Shown: piece after piece, positions 1-11,906 of the stretch
Layout: every line of letters starts with the position of its first letter
How positions within the stretch are numbered: the stretch's first letter is position 1
Source: Filosporella fistucella
Taxonomy: Eukaryota; Ascomycota; Leotiomycetes; Helotiales
NCBI GenBank assembly: GCA_030077755.1
Contig: JAQJZZ010000013.1
Span: forward strand, 1,550,001-1,614,000
Direction of reading: 5' to 3'
Length of the DNA stretch: 64,000 bases
Position numbers and translations under genes: made by a program
The notes under the pieces: model-generated
The model's database searches: none
Seen by the model: the letters and a program-made list of their open reading frames with translations, nothing else
Told to the model about the DNA's origin: nothing

Positions 1-183
1 ATGGGGGTTTTCTGTCGGTCCCCATACATAGGAGAGTGCCTCATAGTCCGGAGTCTCAGCTTCCGACAGCGGTGTATGGAATATCTCCACACTAACTTCA
101 TCGTTGAACGAGCCAGGCTTGAGTCTGATGAGCCGGATCTCATGGCTTTCATGATCCAAAGCTTTATAGAGGTGTTGTCGCAT
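1..183 (-). CDS. HET-domain protein, N-terminal part (runs off left edge)
   Basis: The minus strand opens with an ATG at 183 and stays open to the window edge, giving 61 residues. The last visible residues read YEALSYVWG followed by PTENP, the first conserved block of the fungal HET (heterokaryon incompatibility) domain. The preceding stretch, RQHLYKALDHESHEIRLIRL, matches the usual lead-in of these proteins. HET proteins act in non-self recognition and trigger cell death when mismatched partners fuse; that role is family knowledge, not shown here. No lesion is visible in the part present. An upstream exon is possible but not needed. The rest of the domain lies outside the window, so the full state of the gene cannot be judged. 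Confidence 0.82.
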   Translation of the reverse strand, partial: MRQHLYKALDHESHEIRLIRLKPGSFNDEVSVEIFHTPLSEAETPDYEALSYVWGPTENPH

Positions 184-774
184 GATAAAAATCTCTGATT
201 TATGTTGCGGAAAGAGCGTTTCGAGGTGAGAAGAAATCAAAAGTCCGACAACGTAGAGGAAACCACGAGTTGGGGCGGAGGAAATGGTGAGCCTATCTGG
301 CTTAGCGGCAATCCACGGCGTGCATCCTGCAACTACAGTACCTATACTTGAGAGACATCTTACCATTGTGAAATTCGATTCACGAATAACAACATCAAGA
401 CTCTGCTTTCCGATTTTATTCCATCAAAACTACGGTGAGAATCCGAGGAGAATACGGTGTTCCAACGCGATGTTCATATCGAGCACTTTGCAAAAAAGCT
501 GATCACTTTGGGAGGCAAAATGGATTGATTTGCGAAGTTCAGACTTTATTTAGAAAAATGGCATTTCAAAAAGGCAGTCGCAAAGCTCCATCTATAACGT
601 GTGTATCTCCCCGAGTCCCAAAGAAATGACAGTTGCTTTTGCAAGCTGCTTTCTATATGCTTCGACCCTATCTATCCTCAAAGCACAAAAGAAATACTTG
701 CGAAATCTACTTCTATATCGCCCCAATGTCCAGTGTGTTGCCCTGAAAATGAAAATGGAATCAAGCAGGCAAGA
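184..774. other. Intergenic, no gene seen
   Basis: This lies between the start of the HET gene and the stop of the GH114 gene, both on the minus strand. It should contain the HET promoter and the GH114 3' end. The ORFs here are short and resemble nothing I know. Confidence 0.5.
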
Positions 775-2060
775 CTACAAGTTCGTAGCTCTTGGTAGCA
801 TCTTTTGCTCATTTCGTGTGGTGCATCCGGTAGGAACTTGCAATCCACCTCCAGTCTTTGCTCCACCAGTTGCCGTATCAGACAAAATAGAAGGAACAGG
901 ACTTGGGCCCTCACATCTTGCAACGCCGCAATCGATATCGTAATAGTTTTGCAAGTTGGTGCGAAGAAATTTGTTGTTGAACTTGGTGCCGTAGGCAACC
1001 CATTTAGCACACCGGTCTTTTCCTTGTTGCTGAGACCAAGGGATGGAAGTTGGCTCCTCGGTTTTTCCACTTGCAGTCATGGTAGGATATTCGATGTTGA
1101 AGACAGGTTTACTTGATGAATAGAATCGACTGTATTTTTCGCATTCGTTTTTTGCGATGCATTCCTCGACAACGGCGAAGTCAAGATCTTTGACAAGGAT
1201 GTCGTCGAGGGCAAGTCTGTCAGAGTTCTTCAAGCCAATTCCCAACCCTCGGATATGAGCTTCATGAATGAGGAATTGCATGAAGTCTCTGGCGTCTGGC
1301 TCTTGCTCGCCAATACCATTGGCATTAGTGTAACCATCGATGTTGTCTGGGTCAACAGCATCGCACTTCTTCGCAACCGCTTTTTCAAGTCTGTTGACCA
1401 TAATTCGTCGAACTTCGAGGCTAGTGGTATTGAGCCAGTATTCATTTGGGGATTCTCCTCCATAGTTGCAGCCATAATCTTGTTGTCCCGGATTTGGGTT
1501 GAAACAACCAATGTCATCTCGATAGTCCTCACTTGTCCCAGCCGAAAAGTAGCAGATAATGTATTTCTTCGGGGTGGCCGACAATAAAGCTTTGAAGGTG
1601 TCTTCGTTGCTATCGATATCAATGTCGTAAACTTCCACATCAGCTGGTAATGCTACTCGTGGATCGAGGCCAACATCAGTCTGGAGGGCGATCTCCCACT
1701 TGGCAGTAGGGTTTGGTTTTGACCACTACAACGAATTAGCATGGCGATCTTTCAAAATTCTATCAGGCAAACAAGCTAGAACTAGCTCAGAAGCTGATTT
1801 ACAGCAAAATTTAGTTAGGTGGACAAGAGAAAAAGATTGCTTACTGTTGACTTTGGGTGAAGAGGTGGGGGTACAGTAATTCCGGTCCTTGCAGGGAGAC
1901 CACTGATACTACAATGCTTTGTAGTTGTTGGTACAGGGAAAGTTGCAGCACAAGCTGTCGGTTTGAATGGGGCAGGTTTGTAAGTTCTTGGTAGGATGTG
2001 ACCACAAGCAACTTGGGCCCCTACAGCAAGTGTAGCAACGATGACTGTTCTGAAGAGCAT
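775..2060 (-). CDS. Secreted GH114 glycosidase (endo-alpha-1,4-polygalactosaminidase family)
   Basis: Two exons: 2060-1845 and 1725-775, joined in phase 0 across a 119-nt intron (donor GTAAGC, acceptor TTGTAG), giving 388 aa. The first exon supplies a signal peptide (MLFRTVIVATLAVGAQVACG) and a Pro/Thr-rich linker. The second carries the GH114 TIM barrel: a WEIALQTDV start, DIDIDS with an acidic residue on an early strand, KCDAVDPDNIDGY and the VVEECIAKNEC block that holds the likely catalytic glutamate. Known family members cut alpha-1,4-galactosaminan in fungal and bacterial exopolysaccharide. The protein is probably extracellular and acts on wall or matrix polymer. The C-terminal 50 residues are low-complexity and poorly conserved in look. 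A TATA-like run lies upstream. The family call is firm; the exact substrate is inference. Confidence 0.88.
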
Positions 2061-4013
2061 CTCGCCTGTTGTATCCGACTGCGTATTTGTCAATGAGAAA
2101 TCAAGACTGGAGGCGGTATTCTCCTACCTTGAAGCTTCAGATCGAGGGAGAAGACAGCAAAAGGAAGCCAATTTTATATGTTGGTTTGATTGTTGCTTTG
2201 AGAAAGAAGATCGAGGGGAACGAAAACTTTGTGGATCTTATCCGATCGGTGAATGAGTGAATAGACATAAACGACAACACCTGCTATATATACTTTGAGA
2301 TCAGAAAGGTTTTCGCCACAATTCTAGGGAATTATTCACCCTTTGAAGATCTGTGCGTTTTGGTCAACAAGCCCAGAGACTCGTTCTCAAAATGGATTGG
2401 ATACATCATCCTCATCTCGTTTGAATCCGCATCTTACTTGATCCTTCGCTCAATGAACCTATCCAAACATCAGATTTACATTCTTGACTCTAGAAAGCTT
2501 TGCTAGACGTATCTTTTTCCGACACCACATCGGCATTACTTGAGAAGCATGAATGAAAGCCATTACAAGAGCGAGTGTCATGGGTTGATTCGGTCAAAGT
2601 TTCTTGCGGTACCGAGTACGTGACGCATCGCATAGACAGATCAGAAAGATGTAAGCTTGTGCCACAGGCTGTGCAGAGTATGCGTAATGCTTGACCTTCT
2701 AGAAGTCATCACTGTGCCGCAGATCGTCGAACGAAGAGTGCCAACGGCTTACAATGTTTCAGCCTCATCGCTCGGCTTACTGTCGTATGTTCAAATTGGG
2801 AACGCCAAAAAGGAGAGCGCTGGTATTCTCCAAACTGTATGTCCTTCAGTAATCAGGAGAGAGAATGAAGTCATGAATGCGAAATAAATTGGGAGCGAGA
2901 GCGAGGTAATTGTAATTTCCCACAGTCATTCCAAGGAAAACCCCAATAATAGGTAGAGTATACCTGTTATATCTGACCTACTCAACACTAAGGTAGGAAC
3001 ATCTCATCCTCCTATTCCGCAGCACACAAATGCAATCTTGCTTTGGATAATAAACTACTAATTACTCTGTACTGAACTTAGAACCTGGGCAAGAGAATTT
3101 AACTGCCAATAAGTTACATAGCTGACAATTAACTACTTGTAAAACCAGAATAGGGGAAAACAGCACGGTTTAAAACTACTTCAATTGAAGAATGGAGCTC
3201 GGCTCGCGAGGACTACTCGAGTTCGAAGACTCATATCCGATACTAGCAATGAGATGTTTGATTCTACTCCGCACCAGCGAAGGTTGCCATTTCGTGTGCC
3301 AATTTGGCAGTTATCTAGAGTAGCCTCCCCCTCGCTTGAAAAAGGAGCTGATCCCACTCTCCCAGCCAGAGTATAAATCATCACAAAAACCACAACGTAT
3401 TTTGAAGGGAAGGGGGCAAAAGCAGAAGTATTTGCTAGTGGTCACCTACCTACCTAATGATTTGCCGATTTGGGAGCCCGAAGATTAGGGGGCTGTGGGC
3501 GCTGCTTCAAGAACAACAAGTTAAAACATAGGTAATCTTATCACTAGCGCCGAATCCTTCCCTGCGGTGTTCAGAACTGAACATACAGACTAGACCATTT
3601 ATGTCCTCTTCTAGAAGGCTTTCTTACTCCTCTTCCCAACCTAGTTCACCATTAAAGTTGATAAAATAGGCTGTTATATTCTGAAATTAATGTGGAAACT
3701 GGATTTAAGCAAACGGTGGGGAGTGTTTTGATGTGTAACAAGGTAAGTAGGGATTCAGAGAAGGATAGAGGAGGCTAAGGAGACGATAAGGGAATTTTGT
3801 TTCGCGGGTAGTCTTGGAAATGATTAGTACTATTGAAGGTTTGTGAGGTATTGAGGAGAAAAGTGCTCTAGATAAAACTGGAATGTTACGTATACAACGT
3901 AGCTATCAGCTGCCATTGTTCATGAAAATGAGCACTCTACAGCAGAGGTTGAATTACGATGCGTATTTTTCTCCCCTTCGCTGGATGTAAACCTTCATAA
4001 TTCATAAGTCGGC
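2061..4013. other. Intergenic, no gene seen
   Basis: About 1.95 kb without a supportable gene. The near end carries the GH114 promoter. The remaining ORFs are under 80 codons, lack family motifs and are not linked by plausible introns. Confidence 0.45.
2285..2292 (-). promoter_or_regulatory. TATA-like element of the GH114 gene
   Basis: An alternating TATATATA run lies about 225 nt upstream of the GH114 start codon on its strand. It is the best core-promoter candidate nearby, but no start site is known. Confidence 0.3.
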
Positions 4014-4983
4014 CTAGACCAACACCATAACCCATGCAATCAACTTCGCCAGACCACCAATTCCAACCGGGCTCAGTGTTGCTGCTGCACCTTTGCTCGT
4101 ATTCTTCTCACTACATTCCACCGCAATACTCGACCCATTTGTAACAAGTTTCGCACCCTTATCCCACCATTTCCCACTAAACTCGACCGTATCCTGGTAC
4201 AATGTCCCGTTACCCATCGTAATCCTCAAATTCGCTTCCGTAGCCGTAACCCTTCCAGTCATGTTGACATAATTAGCATTGTATCCAGAGAACACATTAA
4301 AGTTGTGGCACGCGCTGTTGTAGGACCAACTCTTCATTCCATTCACCTTCTTGGTGCTAATTTACCCAGAAATATCGAAGCCGTCACCGGACTTGGTTGC
4401 AGAGAGCGTCCATTGCTGACCCCAGACCAGTGAGCTGGTGCTGGATTGCATGGAAACTTCCCATGCCATAGTGGCATCGGTGATAGATGCTGAGATGTTG
4501 CCACTTTGCATGCGGAAGAAGAATCAGTTGTCGTCCCACTGGTTACGGTTTAGTTTCACGTCGGATGCATACACAAGGTCCCCAATGCTTAGACTCGCAT
4601 CGGGCATCGGTATGAGCTGTGAAAGAATGATTGCAAAGTACTGGGCTGCCGCCGGGCGAGATTTTAAGGGTCATCGTTCCATTGTATTGTACGTCTTCGT
4701 ATGAGAGTTGACTGTCAACTTTATCACTCAGTAGCTCCCTGGACCCAGTCTTGCATATGTTGATATTCGTTTCGCCTTCTTTGCCGTAAATGGTGAGTAT
4801 ATCGTAATCTAAGATGTCAGTTTCTGATTGATACTTGAGTGAGGGACGCAAACCGCCACATGGCACACCCCAAGGAAAGCTAGAGGGACGAGTGTAGGTC
4901 GTGGTTGTGAGGTCCTCACTTGGGGAGCTTTCCAGTACGACCACAGAACCAATGGCAGCGACGGTGAGGAGTGAAGTCCTCAT
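4014..4983 (-). pseudogene. Decayed secreted protein gene with a hydrophobic GPI-type tail
   Basis: Read on the minus strand from ATG 4983, the gene starts with a signal peptide (MRTSLLTVAAIGSVVVLESS). Its tail (GGLAKLIAWVMVLV) looks like a GPI-attachment signal, and N-glycosylation sequons such as NMTG and NGTL lie between. The two ends are in different frames. A shift near 4641-4648 moves the reading frame by one base, and the continued frame is then broken by TGA at 4526-4524 and TAA at 4364-4362. Between the stops the sequence remains clearly protein-like (ISASITDATMAWEVSMQSS). No short intron removes all three lesions without deleting conserved-looking sequence. The intact ancestor would have been about 320 aa. 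I do not recognise the family. An undetected exon structure or sequence error is possible but would have to explain three breaks. Confidence 0.68.
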
Positions 4984-5381
4984 GATTGCTTTTCAATGAG
5001 ATCAAATTCTCTACAACTTTCATATGGGAGAAACACGGCCATGATAAAACATTTAGGTCCTTAGATATTTTCTCAAAGCAACTGTGAGTTGACCCAATCG
5101 CAGGAAGCGAGCTCAGCTGTCATGGAAGTACCTTCGTAAATATGTGTACTGTACCAAGCAAAGTGTTACAGTAGCTCATTTGATTAGTTCTCTTCTCCAC
5201 CAATTTTTCTGACAACTGCAAATCGTCGAGATTAGTGTTGGTCAATCTCAACCATACGAAAGGCAGCACGCAGCACGATCCTCTTTGAGTTGGGTCTTGG
5301 ATAAGTTTCGATTTTTGGGTCCCTCGAGGTGGTTATTTTTTCCAAGATAAGAACCGAAACTGCTCTAGGTTACTCACAAGT
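4984..5381. other. Intergenic between two divergent decayed genes
   Basis: About 400 nt separating the starts of two damaged genes on opposite strands. Presumably a former shared promoter. No motif stood out. Confidence 0.4.
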
Positions 5382-5982
5382 ATGCCAGAACAGGCAATCA
5401 TCGTAGGCAGAAAACGCCCATGCCAGATGGTGTGGCGAGGATTCACTAACAGATCATGAAAATGAGAAGCATGTCCACTGTAATAATTACGGAAAATATT
5501 TGGCCAATCGAGAGAAGCTTGCTACTAACACCAGCAAGATTCATCCTGCAAATCGCGATCACTGTGGTGATTGTTTTGCGACCAACAATGAGTATAGTAC
5601 TCACTGGAGCTACAAATGTCCCTGTTGCTCAGATTGTTACTGTACTCCAGACCATCTCCAAGACCATAAAGGAGCTTCACATCTCGAATGTACTGCCTGC
5701 GGTGATTGGTACACTCATTCTAGTGATCTTACGCTCCATCAAATTTATAGTCATTCGTCTTGCTACTATTGTGGAGTAATCTTGGGCCCGAAGGTGTCGA
5801 GCCGCGAGCATGAACATCTATTTTGCTCTCCTTGCTCGCCTTCGGTCACATTCTGGACCAAGAACAGCCTGCATGTCCATCAATAGAACGATCACAAGCA
5901 ATGCGAAATTTGTGATGAATGGAGCACAAACTCGGCGATGCTTGCAGTCCACAAAAATGAGGCTCATCCATCACTCGATTAG
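5382..5982 (+). pseudogene. Decayed C2H2 zinc-finger gene
   Basis: From ATG 5382 the frame reads a first finger-like unit (CQMVWRGFTNRS) and hits TGA. A one-base shift near 5452 continues it as DHENEKHVHC and on through about six Cys/His units, for example CTACGDWYTHSSDLTLH, CYYCGVILG and CEICDEWSTNSAMLAVH. The frame is broken again by TAG at 5884-5886 just before the last finger and ends at TAG 5980-5982. Tandem divergent C2H2 fingers of this type are common in fungal proteins of unknown role, probably nucleic-acid binding. A finger-like tail (SFRNKQAYETHKEKRKLEH) occurs downstream near 6150-6205 and may be a lost last part. An alternative is an upstream exon splicing into the main frame near 5407, which would remove the first lesion but not the TAG. 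Confidence 0.62.
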
Positions 5983-6825
5983 CTACATCCATTGATGTGG
6001 TACAGACAATCTATAATCCCAGAATTGATACTGGTGGAATGTGTGCTCAACTGCTTCACGATAATATACTGTAGCACCGCTTTGCTCCGCGCTTATCAAG
6101 ATTCAGGATAATCTACTGGGAAGGTTTACAAGACTTCAAGCAGAATATCCTTCAGAAACAAGCAAGCTTACGAGACACACAAGGAGAAGAGGAAACTGGA
6201 ACACTAATTCTTCTTCCCATCTAGCTTTGCTTTTCCGGCAAAGAGATGGGACTTCGATTTAAGTTTTCGAATCTGATGAAAAAACATCCTTTTGACCTCA
6301 CCAATGTTAGTGCGAGGCGTCGGAGATCTCAAGCTCGAAATACCACGAGAAACACATAGCTTCTCATCACATCGATTTGCAGGTATTATGCCTTATTCTC
6401 TGTAATGAAAATAATGCTTCAGTATATGTCTCTCAAATTATGTACTCACCGCTCTGTTCCACATTCCAAATACAGCCGGTTTCTGATGGCCTCCATTCTC
6501 CTCAATATGAACCATGAATTGCGATATATTCGTCTGTAATATTGAACTCTTTTAAACGATGGACACGCTTCGAATTGAGGGCACGCTCACACTAAGCTAT
6601 TGTAATGATCTTCGACAAGTAGCTGCAAGCCTAGAAATTACCCCACTATTACGTTACACCCGGCAGATTGCCGAACTTTGCCACTAAAATTAGTACAAGT
6701 GAGACGTGATACCCTATAATAACAGATATCGAACGGGCCAGCAGCATATGTATGGTTGCCTACTCAGAGTCGTGGTCTGCATCTGATCTAACTAGATTCT
6801 CCATTCAATCCATAGATGGGAAAAG
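5983..6825. other. Intergenic, possible tail of the zinc-finger relic
   Basis: The 6150-6205 part may be the eroded end of the C2H2 gene. The rest should contain the promoter of the kinase-like gene. No other gene is seen. Confidence 0.4.
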
Positions 6826-7724
6826 ATGACGGCGTCAGGACTCACAGAAGGCGACGCGGATGCTATTCTAGAGAAAGTCGTGACGTTTGAAGATGGCTCA
6901 CGGTATGAGCGGCTCAAGCCCATGACCAATTTTAGAAAAGACGACGGCGTCGCGAGGATCTTGTATCGCTGTCGACGAGTATCAGATAACTCGCGACAGA
7001 GTGAAGAAGTCGAGGAGACTTTCGTCATGAAAGTCAAGGTTCAGTATGTCGTTTGTTTAGGCTCCTCAGCAATCCATTATAAATCAACAATAACTGACAG
7101 TAAAAAGAGTTCCATCTGAAAAACATAAAGAGCCAATAGAAGGCCCAAATACAGAAACAGCGGCCGAGTTGCAGGCGTTGAAGGCATTTGCTGAGAAGAA
7201 GAGGACTTCAGTGCCGCATCTTGTGACGTGGAAGCGAATCACACAAGGACCAGACAGTCTCTTTCCAGGAGGCTATGTAATACTCACCATCATGACTCTA
7301 ATGCCTGGAGAAACGCTGCTAGATCTCGGCTTTTGGAGTCTGACATCAGATGTACAAGAAGGCATCCGAGCTGCTTTCCTAACAGTATTGAAGTAAGTCC
7401 TGCATATTGCGCCAAGATTCAAGCAACAAGCCTCTGACGAACTTAAGGGGTCTTTGGCGGGATGGCTTCGTACCGTATGACCGTGGCCTGCGGAATATTC
7501 TATGGGAAAAGGAGACAAATCAGTGGTGAGCGAACACAAAAGTCCTGATACGTCGAGCAACTTTTTGACTTTGATCCCTTTGATATAGTTCTATCATAGA
7601 CTTTGAGCATTACTACCAGACAGAGCGCAAAGACATGGATGAGAAAGATGAGATGCAACGATGGGGTATTATGCGGCGACCTGCATTGGGTTGGTTCCAG
7701 GAGTGGAGTTTTATGGCACCGTAA
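6826..7724 (+). CDS. Small fungal protein-kinase-like-fold protein
   Basis: Four exons: 6826-7043, 7108-7392, 7448-7525 and 7589-7724, giving 238 aa. Donors are GTATGT, GTAAGT and GTGAGC, with a CTGAC branch site in the first intron. The frame is continuous across all joins. The middle contains GGYVILTIMTLMPGETL, the hinge-like part of the fold. Near the end a G-(L)-R-N-I-L-W block is followed by IIDFEHYY, the usual substitute for the DFG metal-binding motif in this fungal family of protein-kinase-like or aminoglycoside-phosphotransferase-like proteins. The N-lobe is short and no glycine-rich loop or HRD is obvious, so it may be a pseudokinase. Substrate and role are unknown. The family call rests on motif look only. 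Confidence 0.66.
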
Positions 7725-8037
7725 TATTGGTGTTTGTTGGAGCCCAGATAGTATATCACAAATGGAGACTTGGGAGCTGGGGATGATGCCGACTTCGGGT
7801 CAAATATTCGACCACGAGAATAAATGCGGGACAAAACAACCAGAAGTGATAACCTCAATGATTAAGAAATATATGAAGGGTCCTATGCAAATTTATAGTA
7901 CATACATTGTAGGCCTATGGAACGCTCAGTAGAACAAAGAACCAAACTCCTGATGTCATGCTTCATCTCCGCCAGATATCTTATCAACCTCTTCCACCAA
8001 CACGAAATATCCGCATCAAAAAGAGAAGGAAAGATTT
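7725..8037. other. Convergent intergenic
   Basis: About 310 nt between the 3' ends of the kinase-like gene (plus) and the golgin gene (minus). It should hold both polyadenylation regions. No gene is seen. Confidence 0.5.
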
Positions 8038-11000
8038 TTACTTCGCCGAAATGGCTGCAATCCATTTCTCCTGATCCTTCCTGTTTATCTGTTAGTAATT
8101 GACAAGGATAACGTGATGCTTGACAACTTACTTATCAAAATGTAGCAGCTGCCCCAACACAGTCTTCACCAAATCCGCTTGTCTCTTCTTATCCCTCTGT
8201 TCCAAGAACTGTAGGAGAATGGTCTTCAGATAGACATAATCCATCTTCCCAGCACCATTCCCATTGACAGGTGTTCCCCTGCCACTGCCACTATCCAACG
8301 AGCTCCTCGTGCTATCGCCCACCTTGCTCATCTTCTGCTGCAGAAGCTTGAATTCCTTTTGTACTTTCTCAAACTTGATGTTCGATTCATCAAGCAGGCG
8401 GCGAAGGTCAGCTCTCTGTTTCTCTGTATCGCGGACTTGCTTCTCGCTGCCATCAAGTGCCTCTCTCAACTCCGTCATCACAGAGCGTACTTCATTAGCC
8501 TCTTTTGTTGCATGATCCGCCTTCTCTTCAAGATCATCTCGTTTCCGCTTCCACTCCTTCTCCCCTCTTGCCAGCTCTTCTTTAGCATCTGCTTCACGCT
8601 TGAGATCCCTCTCAATATCTCTGATCCTGCCCTTCAGCTCTTCCACTTCCCTCGTTTTTCGTCTCGCATTTATAGAAGCATCTTCCTCAATCCTATCTCT
8701 CTCTTCGACCGCAGCTTCCATGCGCTCTCGCATCTCGCGAACCTTGGCGTCTGCACGATCATCTACATCGGATAGGAGACGGCGCATAGTTTCTGCTTCT
8801 CTGGTTCGCTCACTGAGAAGCCGCTGTACTTCACCAAGCTCCTCTTCCAAAGATTCAGCCTGTTCTTTGGCCTCCTTGAGCTGCATCGCCATCTCACCGG
8901 CTTGATCACGCATACTACCGAGCAGACCTTGGGCGTTGTTGTACTGAGACCCACGTAGCTCGACCTCTTCACGCAAACCCTTGGACTGAGAAGTGAGTTT
9001 GGAAACCTGGTCTTCCAGCTCTCGAACCTTTGTTCGTAATTTACCAGCTTCTTCCTGGACCTTGGCAAGTTCTGTTGCAGACTTTTCGCCAGTTGCTGCA
9101 AGTTGGATTTTCTCAGCCTCGGATTTTCTCATATCCCTTTGAGCGACACGAGCTTGGTCTTCTGCTCTCAAACGACCATTGGTTTCCTGAGTAACTTTTT
9201 CGTTCAAAGATCGAATTTCATTCTGGCTGTCGGCAGCTTGTTTCTTGAAGCTTGCAATATCAGACTTGAGATCTTTCTCTCTTGCCTCCAAGCGTCTGAG
9301 ATCTGAAGTGCGCGCGGACAGTTCTTCTTTTGTAGATTTGAGAGTTGCATTTTCAGTTCTCAGAGTCTTGAGCTCTGGCTGGGCCTTTTGTAAGATATCT
9401 CTCAGATCAGTCAGCTCCCTATATCGAGCGGACGCCAATTGCTCTGCAGCGCCGAGATCTGTTTGCAATGTCGCAGATTTTGTCTTGAGGCTTTCATACT
9501 CAGCACTCAAAGTTTTGAAGCTAGCTTCAACCTGTTCGCCGCCCTTAGACTTTGCCTTGTATGTCTCGATCTCCTTTTCAAGAGTGGCAACTTTCTGTTC
9601 CAACTCTGCCTTTTCCTTCTTCAACTCCTTAATCGCATCCTTGGCTTCCACATGTTCTTGGCCAATAGCCAAAAAACTGTCCTGCATGTTCTCCAACTCC
9701 TCACGAAGTTCTGCCTCCGTCTTTCGTTTACTCTGTAACCTCGCTATTTGAGAATCACGATCCACAATATCTTCCTTCAGCCTCGAGATTTCAGCTTCCA
9801 AATCACTAGCCACGGGAGTAGGTGGCGTTGAATCGACAGGTTTTTCGGCTTCTTCTTTCGACGCATTTGTAGCCGCTGCAGCACCGGGACCCTTCTTTTT
9901 CTTCTTGTTCTTCTTCTTCGAAGCCCCGGCAGTAGGTCCTGCTGGAGTCTCTGTCGTGGGAGTTGGTACGGTTTTTGACTCTTCTGCCTCATGACTCGCT
10001 GCCTCTCCAACTTGCTTACTGAGAATCTTGACTTCTTCTGACAATTCTTTGATTCGTTGAACATCATGCGCTTTCGCTGCTTCTAATTCCCTAATTTGAA
10101 AGTCCAATTGCTCGCGAGCTTTCTCTGCCTCCTTCCGAGCGTCAATCTGTGTTTTGAGATTCTTCCCAGCATTCTTCTGGTGACTAGTAATATCAGCTTC
10201 TAAGAACGATACCTTCTCCTCAGCCTCCTTCTTTTGCTTGGCAAGATCTGTTTCTAGTGTCGCGAGCTGAGTTTCTGTCGACTGTAACTTTTCTTTGAGG
10301 GCTTTGATTTCCTCAGTCTGAGCATCGATCTTTTCCTGTTGAGTCTTCCCCACAAGAGCAGCATCCTTGGAGTCACTTAGATCTTTCGTTGCCTTCTCCA
10401 AATCCGCAACAAGGCTAGAATTTGACTCCTTAGACGTCGCAAGATCACTTTCCAGTGTGGAAACCTTCGACTTCAGCTCCTCAACTTCAGCAGCCTTTTC
10501 CTTGACCTCATTTTGCAATCTTGGTATCTCATCGTCGTAAGAGAAGAACTCCTCACTGACATCCTTATTTTCTGTGGGTTCCGCGGCTTTCTGCTTGGGA
10601 GAGAATATTCGCATGACAGATGATGCAGGAGATTTGACTGAGGTTGAAGGGGTATTAATACTGCCAGTATCCGCCTTTTCTGGTGTAGCTTCTGCACCTC
10701 CATCTGTAGATTTCCTTGGGGGCTCAAGCTCCTCCTTAGCTGTCGATGATTGCTTCTCAGCCTCTTCAAACTTCTTCTTGTATTCATCTCGGTCCGCAGA
10801 CACTCTCTTGAGCTCGTCCATAACCATGTCGCCCTTCAAATTCAACTGATTTAAATATTCAACTAAAGCATCTGGATCCGAAATTCCAGCCAGGGGGGTA
10901 TTCTCCTTCAACGCCTTCTCAAATGGTTCTATTGATATCGCTCGAGCATGGGCAATGCGGTAAGATTTAAGCAATTCTGTATGGATCAGCACTCCTCATG

Positions 11001-11529
11001 CAACGATTCACCATATCCCACCTTGGTATCTCGATTCTAGCTTCTCCAGCTTGCGGAGTTTCGTACGAACATCTGCAGGAAGCTCTGATGCTTTGGATGA
11101 CTCTGCAACTTTCTCTCCTTTCTCGCCTTTCTCGCCCTCCCCTGACCCACTGGCCACAGGCGTATTACTATCTGCCATTGCACTCTTCTCGTCCCCAATT
11201 GCTGGTGTGGCAGACCTTGATGGCTCTTCTGATTCGTCTTCTATGACAAAAGCGTTCTCGAATTCTGAAGGGTCTGGACCCCTGACACTTGGCCCATCGT
11301 CTTTCGGCCTCACTCGTTTCGGCCTCGAAGCTGGAGATTCAGTCCTGGAATTTGGACGTCTTGCAGAGGATGAGGATCTCGCTATCGGAGCAGGAGTAGT
11401 AGCAGACTTTTGGCGAGCTTGTTCTTCTGCAATGCGGGAGTCGATGGCGCCCTTCAATCGCTGTGGACAGGTCAGCGATCATTCACGAGGCTGAAGTGTT
11501 GGGAATGTAGCTGGCCTTACCTGGAACAT
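8038..11529 (-). CDS. IMH1: GRIP-domain golgin, Imh1-like
   Basis: Four exons: 11529-11521, 11460-11022, 10976-8132 and 8080-8038, giving 1111 aa. The first exon encodes only Met-Phe-Gln, and RLKGAIDSRIAEEQ follows after a 60-nt intron, the usual start of fungal Imh1 proteins. After a Ser/Arg-rich, acidic N-terminal segment, almost the whole protein is heptad-patterned coiled coil. A Lys-rich break (KKKNKKKKKGPGAAAA) sits about one third along. The C-terminus is a GRIP domain: YLKTILLQFLE, then VLGQLLHFDK, completed in the last small exon by KDQEKWIAAISAK. GRIP golgins bind Arl1-GTP on the trans-Golgi and tether endosome-derived vesicles. The last intron has a perfect TACTAAC branch site. It shares a promoter with the Lunapark gene. 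Confidence 0.93.
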
Positions 11530-11906
11530 TGTGGCACATCTACCCGCAAAGTATTAATTTAGTAGTAGGATAAGAATCAAAGGCAAGATGTCATAATGGC
11601 GAAATGTTTGAGATGCTTTTGCAAGTAATATAATTTTTCGCAGAAGGAATATCTGGTCTCAGTTGTCTGTTCTTTTAGACTTCGCACTGACTGATGGTCG
11701 CGATCGAATTAATGCGCCGGGTGGACACTATAATTGGCGTACCGACTGTCCGTGCAAGCCCTGTTGGTACAGGGAGAGCTGTCAGAAGCCACGCGATACT
11801 CCGTCACTGCTCGCACACTCTCTTTCGTGTTGCCTTTCGCCTCCTGCACGTTGCGATTCTTGGATAATGCAGAGGTGACCGGCAGAGAGCCCAAGTCGAC
11901 CTCAAG
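11530..11906. promoter_or_regulatory. Divergent promoter between IMH1-like and Lunapark genes
   Basis: The two start codons face away from each other across 377 nt, so the region must hold both promoters and 5' leaders. No TATA box stands out. Confidence 0.6.

Noticed and set aside
9245..9751. Long plus-strand frames opposite the golgin
   Set aside because: They are antisense shadows of the Glu/Lys-rich coiled coil and read as Ser/Leu/Cys-rich nonsense.
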